DNA of 64,000 nt from Cupriavidus sp. (GTDB lineage: Bacteria > Pseudomonadota > Gammaproteobacteria > Burkholderiales > Burkholderiaceae). A model generated the notes under the pieces. The model had not been told where the DNA came from. It searched no databases and saw nothing but the letters and a program-made list of their open reading frames with translations. The translations under genes and the position numbers were made by a program. The stretch is from contig JAPSLP010000004.1 of assembly GCA_031180665.1 (NCBI GenBank), forward strand, positions 68,303 through 132,302, written 5' to 3'. This document shows positions 1-7,715 of this stretch, piece after piece. Every line of letters starts with the position of its first letter. The stretch's first letter is position 1.

Positions 1-95
1 TGACCCAGACCGAGCCGCTGACCGGTGCGCTGCAGGCGTACGAGGCGTTCGACCGGCGCCAGCCCGGCTGGATGAAGGTCAAGCTGGAGCCGTAA
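1..95 (+). CDS. C-terminal end of a zinc-type alcohol dehydrogenase (partial)
   Basis: Only the last 30 or so codons are in the window, read from base 3 to the TAA at 93-95. The tail reads TEPLTGALQAYEAFDRRQPG followed by WMKVKLEP. This resembles the C-terminus of medium-chain zinc-dependent alcohol/aldehyde dehydrogenases, where a Leu-x-x-Ala-x-x-Ala-Tyr/Ala-Phe-Asp segment precedes a short basic strand ending in Glu-Pro or Lys-Pro. The catalytic zinc and NAD-binding regions lie upstream of the window, so substrate and subtype cannot be told. The family call is an inference from this short tail alone. Confidence 0.5.
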   Translation, partial: TQTEPLTGALQAYEAFDRRQPGWMKVKLEP

Positions 96-133
96 GGAAC
101 GGCGGCGATCGCTCGGGGGAGCGATGAGCGCGG

Positions 134-171
134 ACAAAAAAAGCCGGCACGCAAGGTCGTTGCGTGCCGAC
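134..171 (-). terminator. Rho-independent terminator of the small secreted protein gene at 208-585
   Basis: A 12-bp stem (143-154 with 160-171, one G-T pair) has a 5-base loop. On the minus strand it is followed by a run of seven T (134-142 region). Orientation and position just past the stop at 208 fit termination of the minus-strand gene. It may also slow transcripts from the dehydrogenase on the other side. Confidence 0.75.
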
Positions 172-207
172 TTGCCGGGCCAGCCATGCGCCCGGTGAGC
201 GCCAGGC

Positions 208-585
208 TTACTGCTTGGGCGCGGGGCTGGGGGAATCGCCCTTCGGCGCCGACGGCGAGTCCGGCGTTACCGCGTCGGGCATGCCTTGCTGGCGCGGCTT
301 CTTGCTGCGATGCGTGGTGCCGCTCTTCTTCTTGTCGCGGGTCTCGCTGCCGGTCATGGTCGAACCGGTCGAGCTGGTCGACCCGCTTTGCATCGTGGTA
401 TCGCTGCCGCTCGTGCTGCCGCCAGTGGCCGACGGCGTCGTGCTGCGGCTCGCGGGCGGATTGCCTTCGGTCGGGGGCGCGCTGGGGTTCGGCGCGTTGT
501 TGCTCGGGGGCGCCTGCTGGGCGACCGCGGGCAGGCTCAGCGCTGCGCACAGCGCAAGCGCGGTAGTGGTGACGATTCGCTTCAT
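208..585 (-). CDS. Small secreted Ser/Thr/Gly/Pro-rich protein
   Basis: A 125-residue protein starts at the ATG at 585, chosen because GGAG lies 7 bases upstream. A Sec signal peptide is clear: basic MKR, a hydrophobic stretch of about 12 residues, then AVAQQAP as a likely cleavage region near residue 21. The mature part is low complexity: Asn/Pro-rich at first, then Ser/Thr/Gly (GGSTSGSDTT, GSTSSTGSTMTG), then a basic KKKSGTTHRSKK patch and a Pro-rich tail. No catalytic domain is visible, so no function is assigned. It is probably periplasmic or exported. A similar small secreted protein lies at 1576-1911, and a strong terminator follows this gene at 134-171. Confidence 0.7.
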   Translation of the reverse strand: MKRIVTTTALALCAALSLPAVAQQAPPSNNAPNPSAPPTEGNPPASRSTTPSATGGSTSGSDTTMQSGSTSSTGSTMTGSETRDKKKSGTTHRSKKPRQQGMPDAVTPDSPSAPKGDSPSPAPKQ

Positions 586-916
586 CGTTGGCTCCATCCA
601 TTGAACGTGAGAACGGGCAGGCCCGTCCGGACAGACACCGGCTGGTGGCACACGATGCCCGTTACCTAACGATACGTGCCGCGCCATGCCCGCTCAGGAA
701 GACGATGCCTGAATTGACTGTAGGAATTGGACGACGCCTCCCAGCCCCGTACTGCAATCCTTACGAGCCGATGTAGAAATTCCGAGGTGGCAACGAGGCG
801 TCTGCGCACGCAGGCCGCCTCGCATGCCTCGCGCCATACACCGCGCTTGCTCAGGCTGTCTCGGCACGGAAGTTGCGCAGCGGCCCTTGTCACTGATCTG
901 GCCGATGGAGGTCATC
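586..916. other. Intergenic region with a strong stem-loop
   Basis: About 330 bases separate two divergent genes, so promoters in both directions are expected, but no convincing -35/-10 pair was found. One notable structure is a stem of 7 bp (CGAGGCG at 794-800 with CGCCTCG at 816-822) enclosing a second CTGCG/CGCAG stem. It has no T-run and is therefore not an obvious terminator. Confidence 0.4.
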
Positions 917-1456
917 TTGAAAACGATGCAATGGATTCGTCCCGCGCTGCTGGTTGCCGCCGCGGCTTCGATGAACCTGGCGTTTGCCGAGGTCGGCAAG
1001 ACCGACACGAACTTCATGAAGAAGGCGGCCGAGAGCGGCATGCTGGAAATCGAGGCCAGCACGTTGGCCGAAAGCAAGGCGTCGAGCGAGACGGTGAAGT
1101 CTTTTGCCTCGCAGATGCTCAAGGACCACAAGGCCGCTGACAGCGAGCTGAAGGCGCTGGCCTCCAGCAAGGGCGTCGAGTTGCCCACCGAGTTGCCATC
1201 GGCGGACAAGAAGCGGCTGGAGGCGCTGGGCGCGCTCGAGGGTGCCACCTTCGACCGCGAATATGCGAAGGAGGTTGGCGTCAAGGCGCACAACAAGGCG
1301 GTGTCGCTGTTCCGCGAGGCCTCGACCAAGGCGCGCGACCCCGAAATCAAGGCCTTTGCCGGCAAGACGCTGCCGACGTTGCAACATCATCTGGAGATGG
1401 CCAACAAGATGGCCAACGAGGTGGGAAAGTCGCCGGCCAAGTCGGCTCGCCGCTGA
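917..1456 (+). CDS. DUF4142 domain-containing periplasmic protein
   Basis: A 179-residue protein with a signal peptide (WIRPALLVAAAASMNLAFA) followed by an all-helical DUF4142 domain over about residues 25-165, a ferritin-like four-helix fold. Family-type features are the opening TNFMKKAAESGMLEIEAS, the SFASQMLKDHKAADSEL segment and the closing TLPTLQHHLEMA helix. The start chosen is TTG at 917 because GGAGG (907-911) sits 5 bases before it; an in-frame ATG at 926 is too far from that site. DUF4142 proteins are common in stress-tolerant proteobacteria, and their biochemical role is not established. A short basic tail (KSPAKSARR) ends the protein. Tandem 15-bp repeats follow directly. Confidence 0.85.
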   Translation: MKTMQWIRPALLVAAAASMNLAFAEVGKTDTNFMKKAAESGMLEIEASTLAESKASSETVKSFASQMLKDHKAADSELKALASSKGVELPTELPSADKKRLEALGALEGATFDREYAKEVGVKAHNKAVSLFREASTKARDPEIKAFAGKTLPTLQHHLEMANKMANEVGKSPAKSARR

Positions 1457-1462
1457 ATCCCA

Positions 1463-1532
1463 CGAGCCGCAATATCGCGAGCCACAGTAGCGCGAGCCAC
1501 AGTATCGCGAGCCACAGTATCGCGAAGCACAA
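1463..1532. repeat. 15-bp tandem repeat, about 4.6 copies
   Basis: Unit CGAGCCACAGTATCG at 1463, 1478, 1493 and 1508, with a degenerate partial copy from 1523. The first copy has two changes and the second has one; the third and fourth are identical. It lies between the DUF4142 stop and the next ribosome-binding site, so it is transcribed but untranslated. Confidence 0.85.
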
Positions 1533-1575
1533 CGCGCCGACAGCGCCCGCCGCCTCGACCACGCAGGAGACAGAG

Positions 1576-1911
1576 ATGAAACGTTTCGCCACCTTCGCCA
1601 TGCTGGCGCTGATATCCGGCGCCGTGATGTCGCAACCGACCGCCACGCCCGCCACCGGAACGCCTCCGGGCGGCGACAAGGCACCCGGTACGGCCGCGTC
1701 GGACGTCGCACCGACCCGTCCGGTGCAAGGGCCCAGCGGCGGCTCCGCCTCCGACCATGGCGCGCATGGCGGCACGCGCCAGCACGATGCGACCAAGGGC
1801 TCCGGCACGAGCAAGCGGGGCGAGGCAAGCAAATCGAATCGCGGCAACAGCCGCAGCGCCTCGGCAGCGGAGAGCTATGGCTATTCCGCGTCCCCGGCGC
1901 AGGCGCGCTAG
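1576..1911 (+). CDS. Small secreted Pro/Gly/Ser-rich protein
   Basis: A 111-residue product with AGGAGAC upstream of the ATG. The signal peptide is MKRFATFAMLALISGAVMSQ with probable cleavage near residue 20. The mature part is disordered in character: PTATPATGTPPGG, then GPSGGSASDHGAHGG, then a basic Ser/Lys/Arg/Asn segment and a SYGYSASPAQ tail. It resembles the product at 208-585 in layout (MKR signal, low-complexity Gly/Ser/Thr core, basic patch), though not in clear sequence identity. It is probably cotranscribed with, or follows, the DUF4142 gene 120 bases upstream. Function unknown. Confidence 0.65.
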   Translation: MKRFATFAMLALISGAVMSQPTATPATGTPPGGDKAPGTAASDVAPTRPVQGPSGGSASDHGAHGGTRQHDATKGSGTSKRGEASKSNRGNSRSASAAESYGYSASPAQAR

Positions 1912-1963
1912 CGGCCCGCTGGCGCGAGCCATTCCTGCATCGTTCCCTTTTCTTTGTCAGAGC

Positions 1964-1993
1964 GCGGCGCCCCATGCGGGCGCCGCTTCTTTT
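1964..1993 (+). terminator. Rho-independent terminator
   Basis: A perfect 9-bp GC stem (GCGGCGCCC at 1964-1972 with GGGCGCCGC at 1978-1986), a 5-base loop and a T-rich tail (TTCTTTT) follow the small secreted protein gene by about 50 bases. Confidence 0.8.
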
Positions 1994-2470
1994 CACGCGA
2001 TCGCAATTGGCCGCATGGACGGAAATGTTGGCTCGCGCACATAGGCAAACAATTTTTTATTTGCGAGCGCAGCAACCGCTAACTAGATTGCCTTCGTGGG
2101 TTTGTCAACGCTGACATGCTGGCAGAGCTTGCATGTCGCGGCCGCTGCAACCCACCGTGGCGGTACACCGGCATGCCAAGGCAATCGCGTCCAGACCGTG
2201 GGGGAGGACGGACGCGAGGCAGCGCCAGTCCACGGGGTCTGGGGCTGGCCCGCCGAAGCATGATGGCGGCCGGTCACGTCGATGTCATACCCAGGAGGCC
2301 AGGCAAACCGACCGGCACGCACCGGGCGGGTCCGGCCTGCCAATACGCAGCGCCTTGGAAAGGAACGGCATCGCGCCGGCGACGGCGTGCGGCCGGCCGG
2401 CCCTTCGCGTCTTTCGTCTGGTGTGTGCCGTGGTTGCGGCCGCGCCGGCGCTTCTACCCCGGGATCCAAC
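1994..2470. other. Intergenic region without a recognised gene
   Basis: About 480 bases. An AT-rich patch (CAAACAATTTTTTATTTG, 2046-2063) stands out and could hold a promoter for the methyltransferase. Open frames run through the rest, but none has a ribosome-binding site, a domain or a plausible composition. Confidence 0.35.
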
Positions 2471-3481
2471 ATGAACGACGCCCTGCTCTCCGACCCATGC
2501 GTTCCAATGCGCGCCGAGCCCCTCGATCCACCGGTCGTGCGGCGCGATCTCGAACCATCCGATGGCATCTTGGCCATGCAGACGCAGGCCAGCCGAGAGG
2601 AAAGTTACCTGGAGCGATTGCAGCCATTCCTGAAGCCGGGCGCGGTGGTACGCGGCGAGGCCTTCCCCGAGGCGCGCATCGATGCGTTCACCACCGGCAT
2701 GCGGGCCAACGCGCATTACTTCAGCCATCCCAAGTGGATGGACGATTGGCTGGCCAGCGTGCATCGCTATCCGGAATTGCGAGAGCGGTGGTTATCGGTG
2801 ATGGGGTCGCTCGACGGCAAGGTGCTGGTCGATGTCGGCTGCGGTCCCGGCAATCTGCTGGCCGCGCTGGGCGGCAAGCCCCGGGTCGCGATCGGCGTCG
2901 ACATCGCACCGGGCAGCCTGGAGAGAGCGGCCGAGGTCGGTTATCTGCCGTTGCGGGCCGACGCGCACGATATGCCGTTGCGCTCGGGCATCGCCGATGT
3001 GGTCGCGATCAATGGCTCCCTGCATCATCTGGACGACATGCGGCGCGCGCTGGTGGAGGCGTCGCGGCTGGTCCGGCCCGGCGGGCTGCTGATCCTCGAT
3101 CATGACCCGCAGCGCTCGGCGTGGAATTTCCGCGGCGTTGCGTTGTTGCTCTGGCGCATGCGCTTGCCGATCTATCGCTGGCTTCGGCGCGGTGGCCATA
3201 CCGCGGCCGATGACGAACAGCTCTGGGCGCTTGCCACCGAGCTGCACCACCGGCCCGGGGACGGGCTCACACGAGAGCTGGTACACACGACGCTGCGGCC
3301 GCTGGGCTTCGATATCGCAATCTATCCGCACAACCACTACGTCGGCAAGGACGTGCTCGATGGTGCGATGGGCCGCCCGCCGCTGAAGATCCGGCTGGCG
3401 CAGCGGCTGTCCGGCATCGATCCACGATCGGCAGAAGCTGCCCTGAGCCTGTTCGTCGTCGCGCGCCGGCGCACGCTGTAG
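2471..3481 (+). CDS. Class I SAM-dependent methyltransferase
   Basis: A 336-residue protein whose central domain (about residues 105-235) is a Rossmann-type methyltransferase of the Methyltransf_11 kind. Motif I is VLVDVGCGPGNLLAAL (near residue 120) for SAM binding, the acidic residue of motif II is in AIGVDIAPGSLERA, and NGSLHHLDDMRRAL plus LVRPGGLLILDHD are motifs IV-VI. The N-terminal 100 residues hold no known domain. The C-terminal third includes a hydrophobic helix (FRGVALLLWRMRLPIYRWL). The methyl acceptor cannot be inferred. The ATG at 2471 was chosen because the frame upstream has no domain, although its ribosome-binding site is weak. A GC-rich stem at 3510-3535 may end the transcript. 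Confidence 0.8.
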   Translation: MNDALLSDPCVPMRAEPLDPPVVRRDLEPSDGILAMQTQASREESYLERLQPFLKPGAVVRGEAFPEARIDAFTTGMRANAHYFSHPKWMDDWLASVHRYPELRERWLSVMGSLDGKVLVDVGCGPGNLLAALGGKPRVAIGVDIAPGSLERAAEVGYLPLRADAHDMPLRSGIADVVAINGSLHHLDDMRRALVEASRLVRPGGLLILDHDPQRSAWNFRGVALLLWRMRLPIYRWLRRGGHTAADDEQLWALATELHHRPGDGLTRELVHTTLRPLGFDIAIYPHNHYVGKDVLDGAMGRPPLKIRLAQRLSGIDPRSAEAALSLFVVARRRTL

Positions 3482-4061
3482 TCGCCTTGTAGCGATCTCC
3501 GATCGCCCGCGCCGCCGCCGGTTTCGGTGGCGGCGCGCCGCCGTTCGCGCTTTGCCTCTGCCGACCTTCGATCCCCCGATTGCCTCATTGCCTGATTGCC
3601 TCATGCCTGGTTCCGTGGGCGCGGCGCGCAGCGCCATGTCTGCGCGGGAACGCAATTTGCGTGATCGCCAATGCGGCCAGCCCCGGCCTGCGCTGCACGG
3701 CAGCCGCGCGGCAGGCATGGCGATGGCGCCATGGCGTGCTGCGATTGCGCGCGCCGTTCGCAGTGCGGCCGGGGCGTGGCCGTCCCGCAGCGCAATGCCA
3801 GCGAGACAGTCGAATGAGAAAGGGCGCCTCTCCACCGGGGACGGGAGAGGCGCCAAGCGCGGGCGAGCGGTCAGTCTATCCCGCGTTGCGACAGGCTATC
3901 TGCCGCCACCCAGCGCGAAAGTCGCCTAGCACACACAGCGCTCGGCCACGGAATGGAAATTGCGTCACCAGGGACATCACCACCGATTCATCCCGGACCG
4001 GTCGCCCGATTCGCGCCGGTTCCCGTCAAGGCAATTGAAACTCTTACCAACGGAGGCAGAG
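3482..4061. other. Intergenic region with a perfect 11-bp inverted repeat
   Basis: About 580 bases without a supported gene. It holds a GC stem (3510-3519 with 3526-3535), a direct repeat of GATTGCCTCAT (3578-3588 and 3594-3604), and a perfect 11-bp inverted repeat (GGCGCCTCTCC at 3823-3833 with its complement at 3844-3854, loop 10). The latter lacks a T-run downstream, so it is either a structured RNA element or a weak terminator. Confidence 0.4.
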
Positions 4062-5279
4062 ATGAACGAACGCAGCACCAGCCGCCGCGTATGGGATTAC
4101 CGCCAGCCGTATAGCGCCGAAGACAGGCTCGACCAGCGCGGCTCGCGCGAGGGCGGCCGTTATGCGCAATACGCCGAGGAAGACATCCGTCGTGGAAGAG
4201 GCGTGGGGCAGCCTGGCATGCCGCGCTACGGCGGCGGCCGCGACGATCCGTTCGCGCCGCCGCGCCATGCCGAGCACGGCTACGGCGCCGGCCATTTCGG
4301 CGAAGGCCGCTTCGGCCGCAGCTACGAAGAACCGGTTGGCGACAATCCCTACGGCACCTACCCATCGACCGGCGAGGTAATGGGCGGCGACCGCGGGCTG
4401 TCGGGCAAGGGCGAACGGCGCGGCGGCGATCTGACCGACAGCCGGCTGTCGCGCGGGCAGCGTGGCGGCCCGTGGCCCGATCAATCGCGTACGCCCTGGC
4501 GCGACCGCTACGAACCCGACGACCCGCAGACTCGCGCCCATCTCGCCCAGGCCTATGGCATCTCGGATGCGGACCGGCTCGATGCGCCGTCCTGGCCGGA
4601 CGAGCGTGGCAGCGGCAATGCCGGCCGGCGCCAGGCGGGCGCGCGCTGGATGGACGAAGGCGGACGCTTCCCCGAAAGCGAGCGTCCGGGACGCGGCGGT
4701 CGCCCGTCGGGCTGGCCGGGCGACGACTGGAGCGCCGGTGGTCAACGCCAATCGCACGGCCGCGACGAGGCTTACGAACGCTTCAGCGGTGCGCCACAGC
4801 GCGTGAACTGGGGGCAGGGCTCGGGCAGCGGCAGCGGCCCCGGCCGCCGTGTCTCGCCCAAGGGCTACCAGCGCAGCGACGATCGGATTCGCGAGGACCT
4901 GTGCGAACGCCTGGCCCACGACGACCGCCTCGAAGTACAGGACGTCGAGGTTCAGGTCAGCGAGGGCGTGGTCACGCTGACCGGCGCCGTGCGTGACCGC
5001 CGCCAGAAATACTGTGTCGAAGACATCGCCGACGATATCTTCGGCGTGCGCGAGGTCCACAACCGGATTCGCGTGCAGCGTGAAGGCGGCCAGGTCGGAC
5101 AGGGTGCCGCGGGCTCGGGATCGGAGGACCGGCGCGTGACCGGCATGAGTACGTCGGGCAGCGCCACCGGCAGCACCGCCAGCAGCTATGTCGGCGGCAT
5201 GGAGGTCGGCGCCGGGGAAGTGCCCAAGGGTACCGATCCGCACGGCGGCACTACGACGCCGGGCAAGCACGCTACGTGA
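4062..5279 (+). CDS. BON-domain protein with a long Gly/Arg-rich N-terminal region
   Basis: A 405-residue protein; the start is the ATG at 4062 behind GGAGGCAGAG. Residues 1-270 are hydrophilic and rich in Gly, Arg, Tyr, Asp and Pro, probably disordered. Residues about 276-340 form a BON domain (IREDLCERL, VQVSEGVVTLTGAVRDRRQK, DIFGVREVHNRIRV), a fold found in OsmY-type proteins and thought to contact phospholipids or partner proteins. The tail is Gly/Ser/Thr-rich. No signal peptide is visible, unlike OsmY, so a cytoplasmic location is more likely. The next gene starts 13 bases after this stop, suggesting one operon. A stress-related role is inferred from the family only. Confidence 0.8.
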   Translation: MNERSTSRRVWDYRQPYSAEDRLDQRGSREGGRYAQYAEEDIRRGRGVGQPGMPRYGGGRDDPFAPPRHAEHGYGAGHFGEGRFGRSYEEPVGDNPYGTYPSTGEVMGGDRGLSGKGERRGGDLTDSRLSRGQRGGPWPDQSRTPWRDRYEPDDPQTRAHLAQAYGISDADRLDAPSWPDERGSGNAGRRQAGARWMDEGGRFPESERPGRGGRPSGWPGDDWSAGGQRQSHGRDEAYERFSGAPQRVNWGQGSGSGSGPGRRVSPKGYQRSDDRIREDLCERLAHDDRLEVQDVEVQVSEGVVTLTGAVRDRRQKYCVEDIADDIFGVREVHNRIRVQREGGQVGQGAAGSGSEDRRVTGMSTSGSATGSTASSYVGGMEVGAGEVPKGTDPHGGTTTPGKHAT

Positions 5280-5292
5280 TGGGGAGAGGACG

Positions 5293-5703
5293 ATGAACCG
5301 GAACACCGACAGCAAGCGCGGCGATCAGGACGATGTCCGCGACAAGCTCCGCGCCCGCGAGTCTGCGGGCGACGAAGACAACGAGAGCAGCAACGGCAGC
5401 ACTACCTCCAGCGCCGACGCTCAGCGCGAGCGCGAGGTAAGGGAGGAAGCGCGCGCGATTCCGAGTTCGCTCGATCCCGATACGGACATCGAGCCGATCG
5501 ACTCGGATATGAACCTGGAAGGCCTGCCGGAGCAGGAACAGGACTATCCGCACGACAATCGGACCGAAGCGCTGCTGCCGGAGGAGCAGATCGGCGAGCG
5601 CATCGAGGATGCGGCCGAGGGCATTGCGCCCGACACGCCCGCCGATCGCGCCGACCAGACTGATCGGCGCGAGGAGCGCCCCCCGCGGCGCGATACCGAG
5701 TAG
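5293..5703 (+). CDS. Small acidic hydrophilic protein of unknown function
   Basis: A 136-residue product with a good ribosome-binding site (GGGGAGAGGA) before the ATG. It is highly charged, with long acidic runs (DEDNES, DPDTDIEPIDSDMNLEGLPEQEQD) and almost no hydrophobic segment, so it is likely disordered and soluble. It lies 13 bases after the BON-domain gene and was probably transcribed with it. The composition recalls hydration- or stress-associated proteins, but no family is recognised and no function is claimed. Confidence 0.65.
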   Translation: MNRNTDSKRGDQDDVRDKLRARESAGDEDNESSNGSTTSSADAQREREVREEARAIPSSLDPDTDIEPIDSDMNLEGLPEQEQDYPHDNRTEALLPEEQIGERIEDAAEGIAPDTPADRADQTDRREERPPRRDTE

Positions 5704-5721
5704 GGGCCGAATGGCACCGTA

Positions 5722-5802
5722 GTCGTCCCCGCGCATGCGGGGACCCAGTGGCTTTCCTCTGGTGGGGCCAATTCGCTGGGTCCCCGCCTTCGCGGGGACG
5801 AC
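5722..5802. repeat. REP/BIME-like inverted repeat between convergent genes
   Basis: Two arms of 27 bp (5722-5748 and 5776-5802) are near-perfect inverted copies of GTCGTCCCCGC-N6-GCGGGGACCCAG, each itself palindromic (CCCCGC/GCGGGG). This is the layout of repetitive extragenic palindromes that occur in many copies in high-GC proteobacteria. Its position between the convergent genes ending at 5703 and 5818 would also let it act as a two-way terminator. Confidence 0.75.
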
Positions 5803-5817
5803 GACACGTGCCGGTCT

Positions 5818-7497
5818 TCAATCGAACTGATACGACCAGCTCGCGTTGATGCGCGGCGAGCGGCGTTCGGCGTTGATCGGCTTGTCGCCGACCGGCTGCG
5901 CGAGCGACAAGTCCAGCGTGTAGTAGCGCCGATCCGAAAAGCGCACGCCCAGCGCCACCGATGACAGCGAGCGGTGCGTCAGCGAGTAGCTGTTCGAGTA
6001 GACCCGCGCGACGTCCGCCAGCACATACGGCTGCAGCGTCTTCAGGTAGGTCATGTCCATGCCGAACAGCCGGCTGATCTCGGCCGACGCGCCCCAACCC
6101 TTGTCGCCCGCCACTTCGCCGGCGGGATAGCCGAGCCCGAAGAAGCGTCCGCCGAAGCTGATCTGCTCGCTCGACGCGAGGCGGTCGCCGCTGTACTGCC
6201 CGGCGGCCGACACGGCCATGCCGAAGCCGAAGGGCAGGTCGGTCGCCTGCGACAGCAGCAGCCGCGTGCGCAGGAAGCTCAGGTCGTTGGCATTGTTCTC
6301 GCGTCGTGCCCCCAGCGCGTCGACCCCCTTGTACAGGCCCAGCGTGGCGCTGCGCGACACGCCTTCCTTGCGCTGGACATACCCCAGTTCCGCATTGACG
6401 ACCCGCACATTGGTGCCGATCGCCACCGAGCGATCCGTGCCGGCCTGCGTATAGCGCTCGAACTGGTCGGTCCCGTAGAGGCCGCCGCTCAGCGTCAGCG
6501 AATGCCGCGCGCTGAGCAGCAGCGGATAGCTCACGCTCGCGCCGAGCCGCTTGTTGTCGTTGACGTAGCGCCGGTTGAAGCCGATCTGCTCGAGCGTGGC
6601 GTTCTGCGGCACGCCGCGATAGTGCGATGCGTTGACGCGCGCGATCAGTCCTTCGGTGCCGATCGGCTGCGCATAGCCGAGCGCGTAGTATTCCTCGTCG
6701 TCGCGTCCCTTCGGGAACAGCGCCGATACCGTCAGCTGTTCGCCGAGCGGCGTCAGGCCGCTGGCGGTTGCGGTTGCAATCGCTCGCACGCCGGGCGACA
6801 TGTAATCGACGCCGGTGCCGAAGGCGATCGGCTTGCGCTTGACGTCGAGCACCATTTCGCTGGCGCCGTCGGTGGTGGTCGGCGGCTGCACCGTCGCGCC
6901 GACCTGCACGCCCGGCTGCAGGCCCAGCACGCTGGAATAGCGGTCGAAGCTGGCGCGCGTCAGCGGACGCTCTTCCTTCAACCGTTCGGCGATGGCGCGA
7001 AGCCGATTCTCCAGCGGCCCCGCATTGCCGCGAATGGTCACGCGGGCGACATAGCCCTCCACCACGGTGATCAGCACATTGCCGTTCTCGAAGGATTGCG
7101 CGGGAACGAAGGCGAACGACAGCGGATAGCCATGCTGCTGGTACATCTCGGTGACCGCAGTGGCGGCCTGCAGCAGTTCGGCAACCGTGATTTCCTTGCC
7201 GGCGAGCGGCTTGAATTTCTCGGCGATCTGGTCGAAGGGCAGCGTCTTGACGCCCTCGATCTGGAAGCGCGTCGGCGTGAGCTTTGCCGAGAGCAGATTC
7301 TGCAGGGCAGGGTCCGGACGTTCGACCTGCACCTTGACTTCCCCGGTGGGCTTGGGTGGCGCGATCTTCGGCAGCGTTTGAGTCGGGTCCCCCTGGACCG
7401 GGCTGCGCGGATCGGCGGCCAGAACTGGATGCATGCCGCCATGCCAGGCACCGAGGCCGAGCAGCAGCATGGCGACGCGAGTGTGCGTGCGCGACAT
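5818..7497 (-). CDS. TpsB-family outer-membrane transporter (ShlB/FhaC/HecB type)
   Basis: A 559-residue product; the ATG at 7497 follows AGGGGATTGACC. The signal peptide ends near residue 27 (GGMHPVLAADP). About residues 70-150 form a POTRA-like domain (FQIEGVKTLPFDQIAEKFKPLAGKEIT ... YQQHGYPLSFAFVPAQ), followed by the TpsB hinge (VTIRGNAG) and a 16-strand-type barrel to the end, including the FFGLGYPAGEVAGDKG segment. Family members export a large TpsA partner by two-partner secretion. None is visible nearby; the gene upstream on the same strand is the Gly-rich lipoprotein, 218 bases away. The barrel ends in SYQFD, so the terminal residue is Asp rather than the usual aromatic. The tail is bounded by the REP-like repeat. 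Confidence 0.85.
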   Translation of the reverse strand: MSRTHTRVAMLLLGLGAWHGGMHPVLAADPRSPVQGDPTQTLPKIAPPKPTGEVKVQVERPDPALQNLLSAKLTPTRFQIEGVKTLPFDQIAEKFKPLAGKEITVAELLQAATAVTEMYQQHGYPLSFAFVPAQSFENGNVLITVVEGYVARVTIRGNAGPLENRLRAIAERLKEERPLTRASFDRYSSVLGLQPGVQVGATVQPPTTTDGASEMVLDVKRKPIAFGTGVDYMSPGVRAIATATASGLTPLGEQLTVSALFPKGRDDEEYYALGYAQPIGTEGLIARVNASHYRGVPQNATLEQIGFNRRYVNDNKRLGASVSYPLLLSARHSLTLSGGLYGTDQFERYTQAGTDRSVAIGTNVRVVNAELGYVQRKEGVSRSATLGLYKGVDALGARRENNANDLSFLRTRLLLSQATDLPFGFGMAVSAAGQYSGDRLASSEQISFGGRFFGLGYPAGEVAGDKGWGASAEISRLFGMDMTYLKTLQPYVLADVARVYSNSYSLTHRSLSSVALGVRFSDRRYYTLDLSLAQPVGDKPINAERRSPRINASWSYQFD

Positions 7498-7715
7498 GGT
7501 CAATCCCCTTTCACAATGAAACTGATGCGGCTGTGGAAGCCGGATCTCCACCGGCGCGCAGGCTGCCGCTGCCTGCGCGCTTATCGAAGTGGAGACCGGC
7601 TGTACTGCAAGGCTCTGTGAGGCGATGCGCGGGATTTGCCGCGACCGGCCGGGCGGCCGATCGGCGGTGCCTCAGGCGCGCACCATGCAGCCATCAGGCG
7701 GCCATCAGGCGGCCA

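Noticed and set aside
1463-1532. Short tandem repeats as a possible CRISPR array
   Set aside because: The 15-bp units are directly adjacent with no spacers, and no cas genes are in the window. The same holds for the repeats at 49187 and 52346.
3552-4038. Overlapping small frames between the methyltransferase and BON-domain genes
   Set aside because: No ribosome-binding site, no family resemblance, and they run through inverted repeats; treated as noncoding.
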